Program-made: the position numbers and the translations under genes
The notes under the pieces: model-generated
Seen by the model: only the letters and a program-made list of their open reading frames with translations
Databases searched by the model: none
What the model was told of the DNA's origin: nothing
In this document: one piece after another, positions 32,251-40,386 of the stretch
How positions within the stretch are numbered: the first letter of the stretch is position 1
How the letters are laid out: each line of letters opens with the position of its first letter
Assembly: GCA_903995005.1 (NCBI GenBank)
Contig: CAJEZV010000004.1
Coordinates: 1-55,569, forward strand
Length of the DNA stretch: 55,569 nt
Reading direction: 5' to 3'
Source of the DNA: an uncultured beta proteobacterium
GTDB lineage: Bacteria; Pseudomonadota; Gammaproteobacteria; Burkholderiales; Burkholderiaceae

Positions 32251-32697
32251 ATGAGAATGAGGTATGTACTAGCAGCCAGCTTGCTAGTCGTCCTCAATCT
32301 CAGTAGCGCCAACGCTCAGTCAATTGTGGGGGATTCGATTTTCCAATCCCTTTCTTCTGCACCCGGTGATGCCAGCAGGGGTAGAGCGATTGTGGCAAGT
32401 CGTCAAACGGGTTTATGTCTCTTGTGCCATAGCGGCCCTTTTCCGGAGGAACGTTTTCAGGGAAATCTGGCACCAGAGCTAGGAGCAAGTGTTGCTCGTC
32501 TTAATGCACCTCAGTTGCGGGCGCGCATTGTGGATGCAAGTCACTTCAATCCGAATACCATCATGCCTGCCTATTACAAAACTGGACACCTCAATCGAGT
32601 TGCTCCAAAATTTGCAGGACAACCAATTCTCAATGGTCAAGAGATCGAGGATGTAGTTGCCTTTCTAGTCAGTTTAAACAAGCAAAATTCACAATGA
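32251..32697 (+). CDS. soxX: SoxX, c-type cytochrome of thiosulfate oxidation
   Basis: 148-residue periplasmic monohaem cytochrome. Signal peptide ends near NAQ, the haem motif CLLCH is at 56-60, and the axial methionine is M105 in NTIMPAYY, both typical of SoxX. With SoxA it forms the SoxAX enzyme that joins a sulfur substrate to the SoxY cysteine. It begins 19 nt after the Mo-hydroxylase large subunit and overlaps soxY (ATGA). Confidence 0.93.
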   Translation: MRMRYVLAASLLVVLNLSSANAQSIVGDSIFQSLSSAPGDASRGRAIVASRQTGLCLLCHSGPFPEERFQGNLAPELGASVARLNAPQLRARIVDASHFNPNTIMPAYYKTGHLNRVAPKFAGQPILNGQEIEDVVAFLVSLNKQNSQ

Positions 32698-33182
32698 ATA
32701 TGAAATTTAATTCCCCTCTCAAAATGCACCGCCGTGATTGGCTCCGGAGAATCCAAAAGCTAGGAGTATTCACTCTAGGTGTTTGGTTTAGCCCCGCAGT
32801 TGTTTTTGCAAAAAAAGTAGATGCTGATGAGGCTATTCAAAAAATGACTGGTAATGCCAAGATTCAAGAGGGCCGTGTGACATTGACAATCCCACCCTTA
32901 GTTGAAAACGGCAATCTCGTTGTTTTGAAAGTCAGCGTTGATAGTCCGATGACTAATGATAATTATGTCAAAGCGATTCATGTGATTGCCGAGGGAAATC
33001 CTTCCCCCAATATTTTTACAGCCTATCTAACCCCTCGTTCAGGTAACGCCAACATCACAACTCGAGTACGCTTAGCTGATAGTCAAGTGGTTTGGGCTAT
33101 CGCACAAATGAGTAATGGCAGTTATTGGAAAGGGTCAGCAGAAACCTTGGTAACTTTATCTGCTTGTACGGAGATGATATGA
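32694..33182 (+). CDS. soxY: SoxY, sulfur carrier protein, with an atypical C-terminus
   Basis: 162 residues with a Tat-type leader (HRRDWLRR) and the SoxY Ig-like core (RVTLTIPPLVENGN, VSVDSPMTNDNYVKAI). The swinging arm that carries the substrate cysteine normally ends GGCGG; here it ends TLSACTEMI with C158, so the cysteine is kept but the flanking glycines are lost. The cysteine may still be reactive, although interactions with SoxB or SoxCD could differ. It overlaps soxX and soxZ by 4 nt each. Confidence 0.88.
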   Translation: MNMKFNSPLKMHRRDWLRRIQKLGVFTLGVWFSPAVVFAKKVDADEAIQKMTGNAKIQEGRVTLTIPPLVENGNLVVLKVSVDSPMTNDNYVKAIHVIAEGNPSPNIFTAYLTPRSGNANITTRVRLADSQVVWAIAQMSNGSYWKGSAETLVTLSACTEMI

Positions 33183-33508
33183 GTAGGACGTCTCGCACCC
33201 AAGTTACCGTTCCCGCCAGCGCAAAGAAGGGCGCAGTGATTGAGATCCGGGCTATTGCTCAACATGATATGGAGTCAGGCTTCCGATATACCGAGTCTGG
33301 AAAATTAATCCCAAGAGATCTGATTCGTATCTTTACTTGTTCTTACAACAATGTAGAGGTATTTAAAGCGGACTTTTATCCAGGAATCGGCGCTAATCCA
33401 TTGATTATCTTTACCACCATTGCAACTGAATCTGGAACTCTCGAGTTTAAGTGGGTTGGTGACGGCGGATATGAGGCTGTGAATCAAGCGCGCATCACTG
33501 TTTCATAG
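33179..33508 (+). CDS. soxZ: SoxZ, partner of SoxY
   Basis: 109 residues. The start is ATG 33179, overlapping soxY's stop as ATGA; a longer frame from 33125 lies inside soxY. Contains the SoxZ Ig-like core KKGAVIEIRAIAQHDMESGFRY and GTLEFKWVGDGG. SoxZ has no signal peptide and is exported with SoxY as a complex. Confidence 0.95.
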   Translation: MSRTSRTQVTVPASAKKGAVIEIRAIAQHDMESGFRYTESGKLIPRDLIRIFTCSYNNVEVFKADFYPGIGANPLIIFTTIATESGTLEFKWVGDGGYEAVNQARITVS

Positions 33509-33515
33509 GGCTTTT

Positions 33516-34301
33516 GTGCGCTTAGCAATCACTTATCGTCTTGCAACATTCTGTTGCTCTTTATTGCTAGCGGCATCAGCCTCCATAGCCGCACCTGAAG
33601 TTATCCATCAAAAGCAATCAAGTTATGAGCTCATGTCTGCTGAAAATAAGGCCATGCAGGATGACCCCTCTCTAAATCCTGCCATGTTTTGGATCGCTGA
33701 AGGCGAAAGTCTTTGGCAAGCAAAATCAGGATCAAAAAATGTTGCTTGCACTAGTTGTCATGGGTATGCTAAAAAATCGATGCGCGGTGTTGCAACACAA
33801 TTTCCAAAGATGAGTAAAGGTAAGCTGCAAACGCTTGAGGGACAGATTAATCAATGTAGAACGGCAGCGCAAGGTGCGCCTCTACTTCCTTATGAAAATA
33901 AGGGATTACTCGCGCTGACTGCTTATGTAGCAGTTCAATCCAAAGGGATGCCGATTGCTTTTAAAGAAACTTCAGAAAACAAAGCTGAATTACAAAAAGG
34001 ACGACGCTGGTTTAACGAGAGAATGGGGCAGCTCAACTTGTCATGTGCCCAGTGTCACGAAGATAGAGCAGGATTAAAGCTAGGCGGTAGCATGATCCCA
34101 CAAGGCCACCCTAATGCTTATCCCATCTATCGCCTGGAATGGCAAACTTTAGGATCTGTACAGCGCCGCTTGCGCAACTGCATGAGCGGGGTGCGGGCGC
34201 AGCAGTTTGAGTATGGCTCCCCTGAAATGGCTCAGCTAGAACTCTTTCTGATGTGGCGAGCCAAAGGGATGTCCCTAGAAGCTCCGGGGGTCAGACCTTA
34301 G
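33516..34301 (+). CDS. soxA: SoxA, dihaem cytochrome subunit of SoxAX
   Basis: 261 residues with a signal peptide (CCSLLLAASASIAA). GTG start at 33516 with AGGG 5 nt upstream. Two haem motifs, CTSCH (78-82) and CAQCH (177-181), are present, with conserved C114 and the active-site cysteine C222 in RLRNCMSGVRAQ, which takes part in cysteine-persulfide chemistry. It is complete. No soxB, soxCD, soxV or soxW is in the window, so a full thiosulfate-to-sulfate pathway is not shown locally. Confidence 0.94.
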   Translation: MRLAITYRLATFCCSLLLAASASIAAPEVIHQKQSSYELMSAENKAMQDDPSLNPAMFWIAEGESLWQAKSGSKNVACTSCHGYAKKSMRGVATQFPKMSKGKLQTLEGQINQCRTAAQGAPLLPYENKGLLALTAYVAVQSKGMPIAFKETSENKAELQKGRRWFNERMGQLNLSCAQCHEDRAGLKLGGSMIPQGHPNAYPIYRLEWQTLGSVQRRLRNCMSGVRAQQFEYGSPEMAQLELFLMWRAKGMSLEAPGVRP

Positions 34302-34304
34302 GTA

Positions 34305-35159
34305 TTAGTCTGAGAAGACGACTGAGGTTGCGCCATTAATTAAGACGCGGTCATGCAAGTAGTAACGCAGCGCTCTAGAAAGTACAGTTCTCTCCAAGTC
34401 ACGACCTTTGCGCACTAAATCATCTGGTGTATCACCATGGGTGACTCGAGTCACATCTTGCTCAATGATAGGGCCTTCATCTAAATCACTAGTCACAAAG
34501 TGAGCGGTAGCACCAATCAATTTAATGCCACGAGCATGGGCTTGGTGATAAGGCTTAGCACCTTTAAAGCTTGGCAAGAAGGAATGGTGTACGTTGATAC
34601 AACGTCCAGATAATTTGCTGGATAAGTCATCTGACAGAATCTGCATATAACGCGCCAGAATGACCATGTCAACCTTGGAGTCAGCAATGATATCTAGTAG
34701 TCTAGTTTCTTGTACTGGCTTAGTTTCAGGAGTAACCGGTAGATGGTAAAACGGAATATCAGTAAAATCGATGCTAGCGTATACCTCACGTGGGTGGTTC
34801 GAGACAATGCCACAGATAATCATTGGCAATTCACCAATACGCCAGCGGTAGAGTAAATCTACCAAGCAGTGATCTAGCTTTGACGCCATGATCAAGACAC
34901 GCTTGAGATCCTTCACTGCCCGCAAATCCCAGGTGAGCTCAAAACACTTCGCAATTTCTTGAAAGCCAGACTTGATAGTATTGCCATCCGTAGGGCAACT
35001 AAAGCTAACGCGCATAAAGAAACGTTTAGAAGCCTTGTCGTCAAACTGTTGGGCCTCTTCAATATCACCACCTGCCTGAAAGATATAGGTTGAAACTGCA
35101 GCAACGATGCCTGGTTTATTGGGGCAGGTTAAGGTGAGGTAATAGTTTTCTGTTGTCAT
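34305..35159 (-). CDS. purU: Formyltetrahydrofolate deformylase PurU
   Basis: 284 residues: an N-terminal ACT domain (YYLTLTCPNKPGIVAAVSTYIFQAGGDIEEAQQFDD) and a formyl-transferase domain with HHSFLPSFKGAKPYHQAHARG and GATAHFVTSDLDEGPIIEQD. It hydrolyses 10-formyl-THF to formate and THF. That it releases formate in an organism with a formate dehydrogenase (48.6-53.3 kb) is noteworthy. It is transcribed alone and converges with soxA (3-nt gap). Confidence 0.95.
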   Translation of the reverse strand: MTTENYYLTLTCPNKPGIVAAVSTYIFQAGGDIEEAQQFDDKASKRFFMRVSFSCPTDGNTIKSGFQEIAKCFELTWDLRAVKDLKRVLIMASKLDHCLVDLLYRWRIGELPMIICGIVSNHPREVYASIDFTDIPFYHLPVTPETKPVQETRLLDIIADSKVDMVILARYMQILSDDLSSKLSGRCINVHHSFLPSFKGAKPYHQAHARGIKLIGATAHFVTSDLDEGPIIEQDVTRVTHGDTPDDLVRKGRDLERTVLSRALRYYLHDRVLINGATSVVFSD

Positions 35160-35194
35160 GGCTAGATTATTAAAAATGCAGGTAAACGCTTATT

Positions 35195-35623
35195 TTAGTC
35201 TTTAGACAGCGGGGCGGAGATGTTCTGCTGCTTAGCAGTATCAATCATTTGATCTGCAGGACCAGCTAAGGGCGTGCTGTTATCAGTTACCGTCGGAATG
35301 GAAACTTCTATGCAGATTGGCTTAGATGACAGCGGATTCAAAAAGCTACATTCTTTTTTAGTGGCTGCTGAGGCGGCATGCTCTAAAGGGGATTTGCCTG
35401 TGGCTGCAGTGGATGCGAGGCTGGTAGCTGTTACCGGGTTCGCAACTGCGGCAGTAGCTACAGCACCTCCTGCGCTACTGGCGGCAGCTGAGCCTGAGGC
35501 GCCAACAGCTGCAATAGGTGCAATACAAGCCTGTAAACCCAGGCTACAAAAAATAGGGAGTAGGTAAACCCCGAAATTGAATGGAGATTTCGTATGCAGA
35601 CTATTTTCTTTGGCAGACAACAT
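35195..35623 (-). CDS. Ala-rich probable lipoprotein
   Basis: Start taken at ATG 35623 (GGAG 7 nt upstream), inside the end of the upstream adhesin-like gene; a longer frame opens at 35665. The N-terminus has a hydrophobic stretch ending LGLQAC, a probable lipobox, followed by an Ala/Ser/Gly-rich spacer and a Cys-bearing segment (KECSFLNPLSSKPICIEVS). Predicted outer-membrane or periplasmic lipoprotein. No family recognised. It overlaps the preceding gene (35601-36014), so they are coupled. Confidence 0.6.
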   Translation of the reverse strand: MLSAKENSLHTKSPFNFGVYLLPIFCSLGLQACIAPIAAVGASGSAAASSAGGAVATAAVANPVTATSLASTAATGKSPLEHAASAATKKECSFLNPLSSKPICIEVSIPTVTDNSTPLAGPADQMIDTAKQQNISAPLSKD

Positions 35624-36014
35624 TAAATACTCCGGCTGTCCATGAATCATTGATGACAGGTTCAAACTTGCTATCAGGAGTGTTGTTATCAGAAACTACT
35701 TTGCCCGTACCTTTACTGCCAGAAAATTCTTTAAAGGCAATTGGGCGATAGCTCATCTCAGGGCAGTTGTATTCATTGAGGCCAATAATAGAATTCACAG
35801 TCTCTTTATTATTTGGGTTTCTTCCAGGCCTCTTAAAATCTAACATGGACATGATTTGAGCTTTCTCGCCACTAGCACTAGCCGTATCTAAATCAACATA
35901 AACAACTATCACCTCGTTAAAGCCTAATTCTTTCCACTCAGCATAGGCATTACTAATGCAAGACATGGAGGCAGTAAAAATAGTAGCCGTAATGAATGGG
36001 GTCAATTTTTTCAT
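35601..36014 (-). CDS. Surface-adhesin E-like small secreted protein (second copy)
   Basis: Signal peptide (ATIFTASMSCISNAYA), then W-K-E-L-G and a VIVVYVDLDTAS segment, a MLDFKRPG strand and a final cysteine in VFNVVCQRK that could pair with Cys in NEYNCPEM. The pattern resembles the surface-adhesin E-like domain and the paralogue at 3373-3858, which however lies 32 kb away and is more diverged. Role unknown; the gene following it overlaps by 23 nt. Confidence 0.6.
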   Translation of the reverse strand: MKKLTPFITATIFTASMSCISNAYAEWKELGFNEVIVVYVDLDTASASGEKAQIMSMLDFKRPGRNPNNKETVNSIIGLNEYNCPEMSYRPIAFKEFSGSKGTGKVVSDNNTPDSKFEPVINDSWTAGVFNVVCQRK

Positions 36015-36091
36015 GGTTCAGAGTCCTAATCGGTGACTGATTTATAGCGATAAGACATTCTAAACGCCTCAGTCAGTGCTGTTGATAAGTC

Positions 36092-38551
36092 TTATTTGTT
36101 ATTCAATTCAAGTTGGCGATGAGTCTTTTCAGGTTTCATCTGTAGTGGTAGGTATTCGTTATTCGCCCACAGAGAGTTCATATTTCGATAGAGCTTACTT
36201 TGCACCCAGCCAGATTGACCAGTTTGGTAAATAAAGAGGGACTTCTCTAGATCTGAAAGGTCGTAGATCGCCCGCATACTAGGGCCTTGGACTGTTTCAT
36301 AGGGGTTGGTAGATTTCAGGAGTTGAGGTCTACCAACATTAATAGAGAAGGCATCTCCAGGAAAAGGGGTCTTCAGATTGAAGAGGCCGCCCAATACTGG
36401 AACTTTGCTCAGTGGTCGATGCTCTGAAGTAGCAATATGCGCTTTACCCCATGCCCAACCTTTGGGGTCACTGCCGTATTGATTGCTTAAATAATCCAAA
36501 GCCTTATCAAGAGCATTATTAGAGGAGTCTAGGCAAGACTCTGCTTGATTTGTTTTAGGGTCGTCACACCAAGGGCTATCGGGGTTTTGCAAGGCAAGTA
36601 TGAGAGGCTGCCTAAAACTGCGCGAACCATAGCTCTCGGTAAATAAATAACTTAAGCGTGAGAATAGATTGCGAGTCAGCTGATCTACCCAAGCATTAAA
36701 AATCAGAGCGCCAGTACTATTGATAGACATATCACCATTAAATTTTTCAATGATTTTTTGTGCTTGTGGAGCAAGTTTATGATTTGATTTGCTCGATTTA
36801 AATAAGTCTAATAAAGGGGTGGCACCAAGAGACAGAGTATCTGCCTGCATGGTTTTCATAAAACCGAGGTCGTGACTGCTTCGAGATTTAATGAGCTCAA
36901 CAATCCGGTCGTAGCGCGTCGGCAAATCCCAATCCGCCGTTAATGGATTTGGATCATTGGCCGCAATGATTTTTTGATTGGCAGTAGCAATCCAGCCCTG
37001 TTCGGGGTTATTGCTTGCCGGTAGCTGCTCAAAAGGAACATAGCCATTCCAATCATATTGCTTCTCCCAGCCCGGAGCTGGTGCCAGGCCATAGAGTCCT
37101 TGATGTAAAACACGCTTAGGAGCAACACCGGCAGCTTGATAGCTGATATTACCTTCGGCATCTGCCATCACCACATTTTGCATTGGGGCATAGTTTTTTC
37201 GCAGCGCTTGCTTAAAGGCATCTAAATCTTTGGCATGATTCATTTCTAAAAGGCCAACGACAGATTGATTCTCGGTATCAAGTGCAGTCCAACGTAACGC
37301 TAAGGCAAATCGTTTGGTATCGATACTGCGCTTGGCGCGTGCATAGGAGTCTGAAATGACGGGACCATGACGGGTCTCTTTGACTAAGAAGGTGATGGAT
37401 GGCGAACCCTTGACGTCGATAATCTCTTGATGCACTTTAAATGGGAGCGGGCCATCAGGACCATGATACATGCCGGGATTGCCTGAATCTATTTGCTCAA
37501 TATATAAGTCTTGTACATCGGGATTGGTGTTAGTAAAACTCCAAGCAAATTTATCCGTTCTTCCTAAAACAACTCCTGGAATGCCCGGTAAGGTTCCGCC
37601 AATCACATTCATTCCCGGTGCATCGAGGTGGACAAAATACCAAATTGCTGGAGCCGATAGACCCAAATGAGGGTCGTTCGCTAGCAAAGGCTTGCCACTT
37701 GTGGTGAGCTTGCCGCTTAATGCCCAATTGTTTGATCCAATCCCATCTTTTCCGCCCGGAAGATCCAGAGAACCGAGATCAGTTGTGGGAAGTTTTTTGG
37801 ATTTTTCTTCAGATGGACCTGTGGCGGGATTAAATACATTCATCTCTTTATAGAGTTTTGCAAAATCCATACTGCTTACCAGACTGCCTACTTCATAGGG
37901 CGGCAATACTTCCCAAATTTGTTTTGTGCTGAGGAACTGCGAGAGTTCAAAGCGTTGTAATTCTTTATCCCAGTTTCCGCCAAGATCCCAGGCCATCATG
38001 AGCATCCAGGCGACGCTATCCGTTGGTGACCAATGGCCGGGTTTAGACCCCGTTAAAAAATACTCCACTGGTAGCGCCCAGCCTAGTTGAGCATTGCCAG
38101 TATTCACGCCATCGGCATAAGCTTGCAGCAAACGTTTGGCTGCAACGGGATAGCGATCAAATTGGCGCTCTGCAGCGCGCTTAATACCGAGTGTACGAAT
38201 AAAGCGATCAATCTTGACAGTCTCGCTACCTAAAATTTCAGAGAGGCGGCCGCTAGCCAGCCGGCGGTTTACCTCCATTTGCCAAGAGCGCTCAGTGGCA
38301 TGTAAATAGCCTAGGGCAAATAAGGCATCTGCCTGAGTATTGGCTTTGATATGAGGCACATCGCTCTCATCAAAAGAAATGACAACTGAGTCGCCCAGAG
38401 TTTTGATTGTTCTTTTGCCAGCAGGGGAGGATTGGGCAAAATACAGATAAGCCAGAATAATCAAACCTGCAATACTCAAGAGAGTGCCGCCAATTAACAA
38501 AGAGCCCCGTATAAACGAGCTCATGGCCTTGGACTTTCCTTGCAATTTCAT
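36092..38551 (-). CDS. Penicillin acylase family Ntn hydrolase
   Basis: 819 residues. An N-terminal membrane-type leader (SLLIGGTLLSIAGLIILAYLYFA) precedes the alpha part and the linker. The autocatalytic Ser is in DGIGSNNWALSG, starting the beta subunit, with GGTLPGIPGVVLGRTDKFAW and WTALDTENQS following. These mark the penicillin G acylase/acyl-homoserine-lactone acylase family. Substrate is an acyl amide of unknown identity. A second ATG at 38524 is an alternative start. Periplasmic or membrane-anchored. Confidence 0.9.
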   Translation of the reverse strand: MKLQGKSKAMSSFIRGSLLIGGTLLSIAGLIILAYLYFAQSSPAGKRTIKTLGDSVVISFDESDVPHIKANTQADALFALGYLHATERSWQMEVNRRLASGRLSEILGSETVKIDRFIRTLGIKRAAERQFDRYPVAAKRLLQAYADGVNTGNAQLGWALPVEYFLTGSKPGHWSPTDSVAWMLMMAWDLGGNWDKELQRFELSQFLSTKQIWEVLPPYEVGSLVSSMDFAKLYKEMNVFNPATGPSEEKSKKLPTTDLGSLDLPGGKDGIGSNNWALSGKLTTSGKPLLANDPHLGLSAPAIWYFVHLDAPGMNVIGGTLPGIPGVVLGRTDKFAWSFTNTNPDVQDLYIEQIDSGNPGMYHGPDGPLPFKVHQEIIDVKGSPSITFLVKETRHGPVISDSYARAKRSIDTKRFALALRWTALDTENQSVVGLLEMNHAKDLDAFKQALRKNYAPMQNVVMADAEGNISYQAAGVAPKRVLHQGLYGLAPAPGWEKQYDWNGYVPFEQLPASNNPEQGWIATANQKIIAANDPNPLTADWDLPTRYDRIVELIKSRSSHDLGFMKTMQADTLSLGATPLLDLFKSSKSNHKLAPQAQKIIEKFNGDMSINSTGALIFNAWVDQLTRNLFSRLSYLFTESYGSRSFRQPLILALQNPDSPWCDDPKTNQAESCLDSSNNALDKALDYLSNQYGSDPKGWAWGKAHIATSEHRPLSKVPVLGGLFNLKTPFPGDAFSINVGRPQLLKSTNPYETVQGPSMRAIYDLSDLEKSLFIYQTGQSGWVQSKLYRNMNSLWANNEYLPLQMKPEKTHRQLELNNK

Positions 38552-38685
38552 GGGGGTAGTTTAGTGCTTTTATAGGCCAGCCTGCTGGGCATGAAGATCC
38601 CTGGGGCTTCAGGCTAGGGCCTCTGTGGCGTGCTAAAATCCAGATTGTCTTGATTTATTTAGCGCAGCAGTTTCTGTTTGTGCGA

Positions 38686-38774
38686 GCCCGAGTGGTGAAA
38701 TCGGTAGACACAGCAGATTTAAAATCTGCCGACTCAAAAAAGTCGTGCCGGTTCGATTCCGGCCTCGGGCACCA
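38686..38774 (+). tRNA. tRNA-Leu (anticodon TAA)
   Basis: Class II tRNA: acceptor GCCCGAG pairs with CTCGGGC, D-arm GTGGTGAAATCGGTAGACAC, anticodon stem CAGATTTAAAATCTG with TAA, a long variable arm and T-arm GCCGGTTCGATTCCGGC, then A73 and encoded CCA. A TAAAAT -10 candidate lies upstream at 38634-38639. An open frame running through it (from 38650) is a translation of the tRNA. Confidence 0.97.
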
Positions 38775-38802
38775 GCATTTCAATTATTTTCTTATTCAGG
38801 TC

Positions 38803-39267
38803 TTGAGAACATTACATTTAATCTTCCTGTTATTGCTCTCTTGCACAATGACTGCAGTGATGGGGCAATCTGCTTTCTTTGACTGTAAAAGATCCGAAAG
38901 GGATTATGTTGAAGAGTATTCGATGCAGCTGACGCTTGCATCCAAGACCCAAAAGGCAAAAGTCTATTTAGATAATCGGGATTTGGATCAGTCAGATGCC
39001 TTTGGAACGCAAGTTGTGAAGAGTGTCACACTTGCTAAGCCGAATATTTTTATAGTGATAGAGGCTAGTTTTCCAGCCGAGGACCTCATGGGCGTTAAAT
39101 ATCCTGCTGGCACAGTTTTGACCCATATCACTCTTGATCCAGCGACTGGGAAGTTAAAGAAGGTTGAAAAAATACAGGGCGGTATTTTAGGTGCATCTTT
39201 AGGAAACGGCACTCACGTGAGTGAAGAAACCTGTTTCCCAGCTAAAGCACCAGCAAAACCACGCTAA
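38803..39267 (+). CDS. Small exported protein of unknown function
   Basis: The frame opens earlier (38650) but runs through the tRNA-Leu gene, so a later start is required. TTG 38803 gives a signal peptide (RTLHLIFLLLLSCTMTAVMGQS) and is preferred over ATG 38848; CAGG lies 4 nt upstream. The mature part of about 130 residues holds two cysteines (one near FFDCKR, one in EETCFPAK) that may form a disulfide. No family recognised. Confidence 0.6.
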   Translation: MRTLHLIFLLLLSCTMTAVMGQSAFFDCKRSERDYVEEYSMQLTLASKTQKAKVYLDNRDLDQSDAFGTQVVKSVTLAKPNIFIVIEASFPAEDLMGVKYPAGTVLTHITLDPATGKLKKVEKIQGGILGASLGNGTHVSEETCFPAKAPAKPR

Positions 39268-39270
39268 AGC

Positions 39271-39684
39271 TTAATCAGACTCGGTTACAAAGCCCAGTTT
39301 CGTTAAGCCGGCGCGACGAGATGCTGCCAGGACTTGAGCGACGTACTCATATTTCACGGATTTATCTGCGCGCAAATTAATCTCTGGTTGCGGCTCTTTC
39401 TGAGCGGCTTTCTCCGCATAGCCATCAAAGGTTTTTAAATCAATTGCAGTGCTGTTCCAGAAAATTTGACCCTTACCGTCAATGCTGAGTTGGACGGATT
39501 CTGGTTTGACTTCATTGCGTACGCTATTGGCTTTAGGCAGATCAATCTTTACTGCTTGTTGTATGACGGGTAGGGTGATGATGAAAATGATCAATAGCAC
39601 CAACATCACATCAACCATCGGCGTCATATTGATCTCAGACATGATGCTGTCATCACTCTGATCGTCTTGGATATGAAAGCTCAT
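39271..39684 (-). CDS. exbD: ExbD/TolR biopolymer transport protein
   Basis: 137 residues: one N-terminal membrane helix (VDVMLVLLIIFIITLPV) containing the functional aspartate in M-V-D-V-M-L-V-L-L-I, and a periplasmic domain. With ExbB it uses the proton gradient to drive TonB. Last of the tonB-exbB-exbD set, 2 nt after exbB. Confidence 0.94.
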   Translation of the reverse strand: MSFHIQDDQSDDSIMSEINMTPMVDVMLVLLIIFIITLPVIQQAVKIDLPKANSVRNEVKPESVQLSIDGKGQIFWNSTAIDLKTFDGYAEKAAQKEPQPEINLRADKSVKYEYVAQVLAASRRAGLTKLGFVTESD

Positions 39685-39686
39685 GC

Positions 39687-40379
39687 TTAATCTCCAGACT
39701 TCACGCGCGCACCAGTCACATAGTAGGCTAAAAGATCATTCGCGAAGCGATTGAGATCGGCCACCATTAATTTGTTAGTGCGGTTAATGGCGTTAAAAGC
39801 CAGAACAGCAGGAATCGCCACCGCTAAACCCAGGGCAGTCATGATGAGTGCCTCACCAATTGGCCCAGCAACTTGATCTAGCTGTGCGCTACCAGAGCTG
39901 CTAATCGCAATAAGGGCGTGATAGATACCCCATACGGTCCCAAACAAACCAATAAAAGGTGAAATCGCACCAGTAGATCCAAGGAAAGTTAGCCCTTTCT
40001 GAAAACCTGCCGCAATACCATCAACACTATTCTTCAGGCTTCTAGCCATCCACTCAGAGTAATTGAGGGTTTGCAGTAACTCACGATGATCATGAGCTTG
40101 ATTCTGATGATGCGCAGAAGCAGTAGCTGCTGATTTAGCGAGATGATAGTAAGGATTGAGCGCATGGTTACTAAATGACTGTAAACCTTGATCATAGGAT
40201 GTGGCTCGCCAGAATTGATCAAGCTCAAGCCTGAGCTTGCGAAGATTGCGCAATTCCCAAAAGCGGGTGAGCAAAATAACCCAAGTAACAATTGAGCAGA
40301 TGAGAAGTGCGATAGCCACAAAGCGGGTGATGAAGTCGCCTTCAAGCCAAAGATTTGCTATGCCAAATGGTGTATTCAT
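39687..40379 (-). CDS. exbB: ExbB/TolQ/MotA family proton channel protein
   Basis: 230 residues, three membrane helices. The conserved GTVWGIYHALIAIS and PIGEALIMTALGLAVAIPAVLAFN blocks are present. Middle gene of tonB-exbB-exbD (gap of 7 nt to tonB). No TonB-dependent receptor is in the window. Confidence 0.94.
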   Translation of the reverse strand: MNTPFGIANLWLEGDFITRFVAIALLICSIVTWVILLTRFWELRNLRKLRLELDQFWRATSYDQGLQSFSNHALNPYYHLAKSAATASAHHQNQAHDHRELLQTLNYSEWMARSLKNSVDGIAAGFQKGLTFLGSTGAISPFIGLFGTVWGIYHALIAISSSGSAQLDQVAGPIGEALIMTALGLAVAIPAVLAFNAINRTNKLMVADLNRFANDLLAYYVTGARVKSGD

Positions 40380-40386
40380 AATGTGT

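Noticed and set aside
38650-38802. Long coding frame starting before tRNA-Leu and running through it
   Set aside because: The first 50 residues are translation of the tRNA gene, so the true start of the exported protein is downstream, near 38803.
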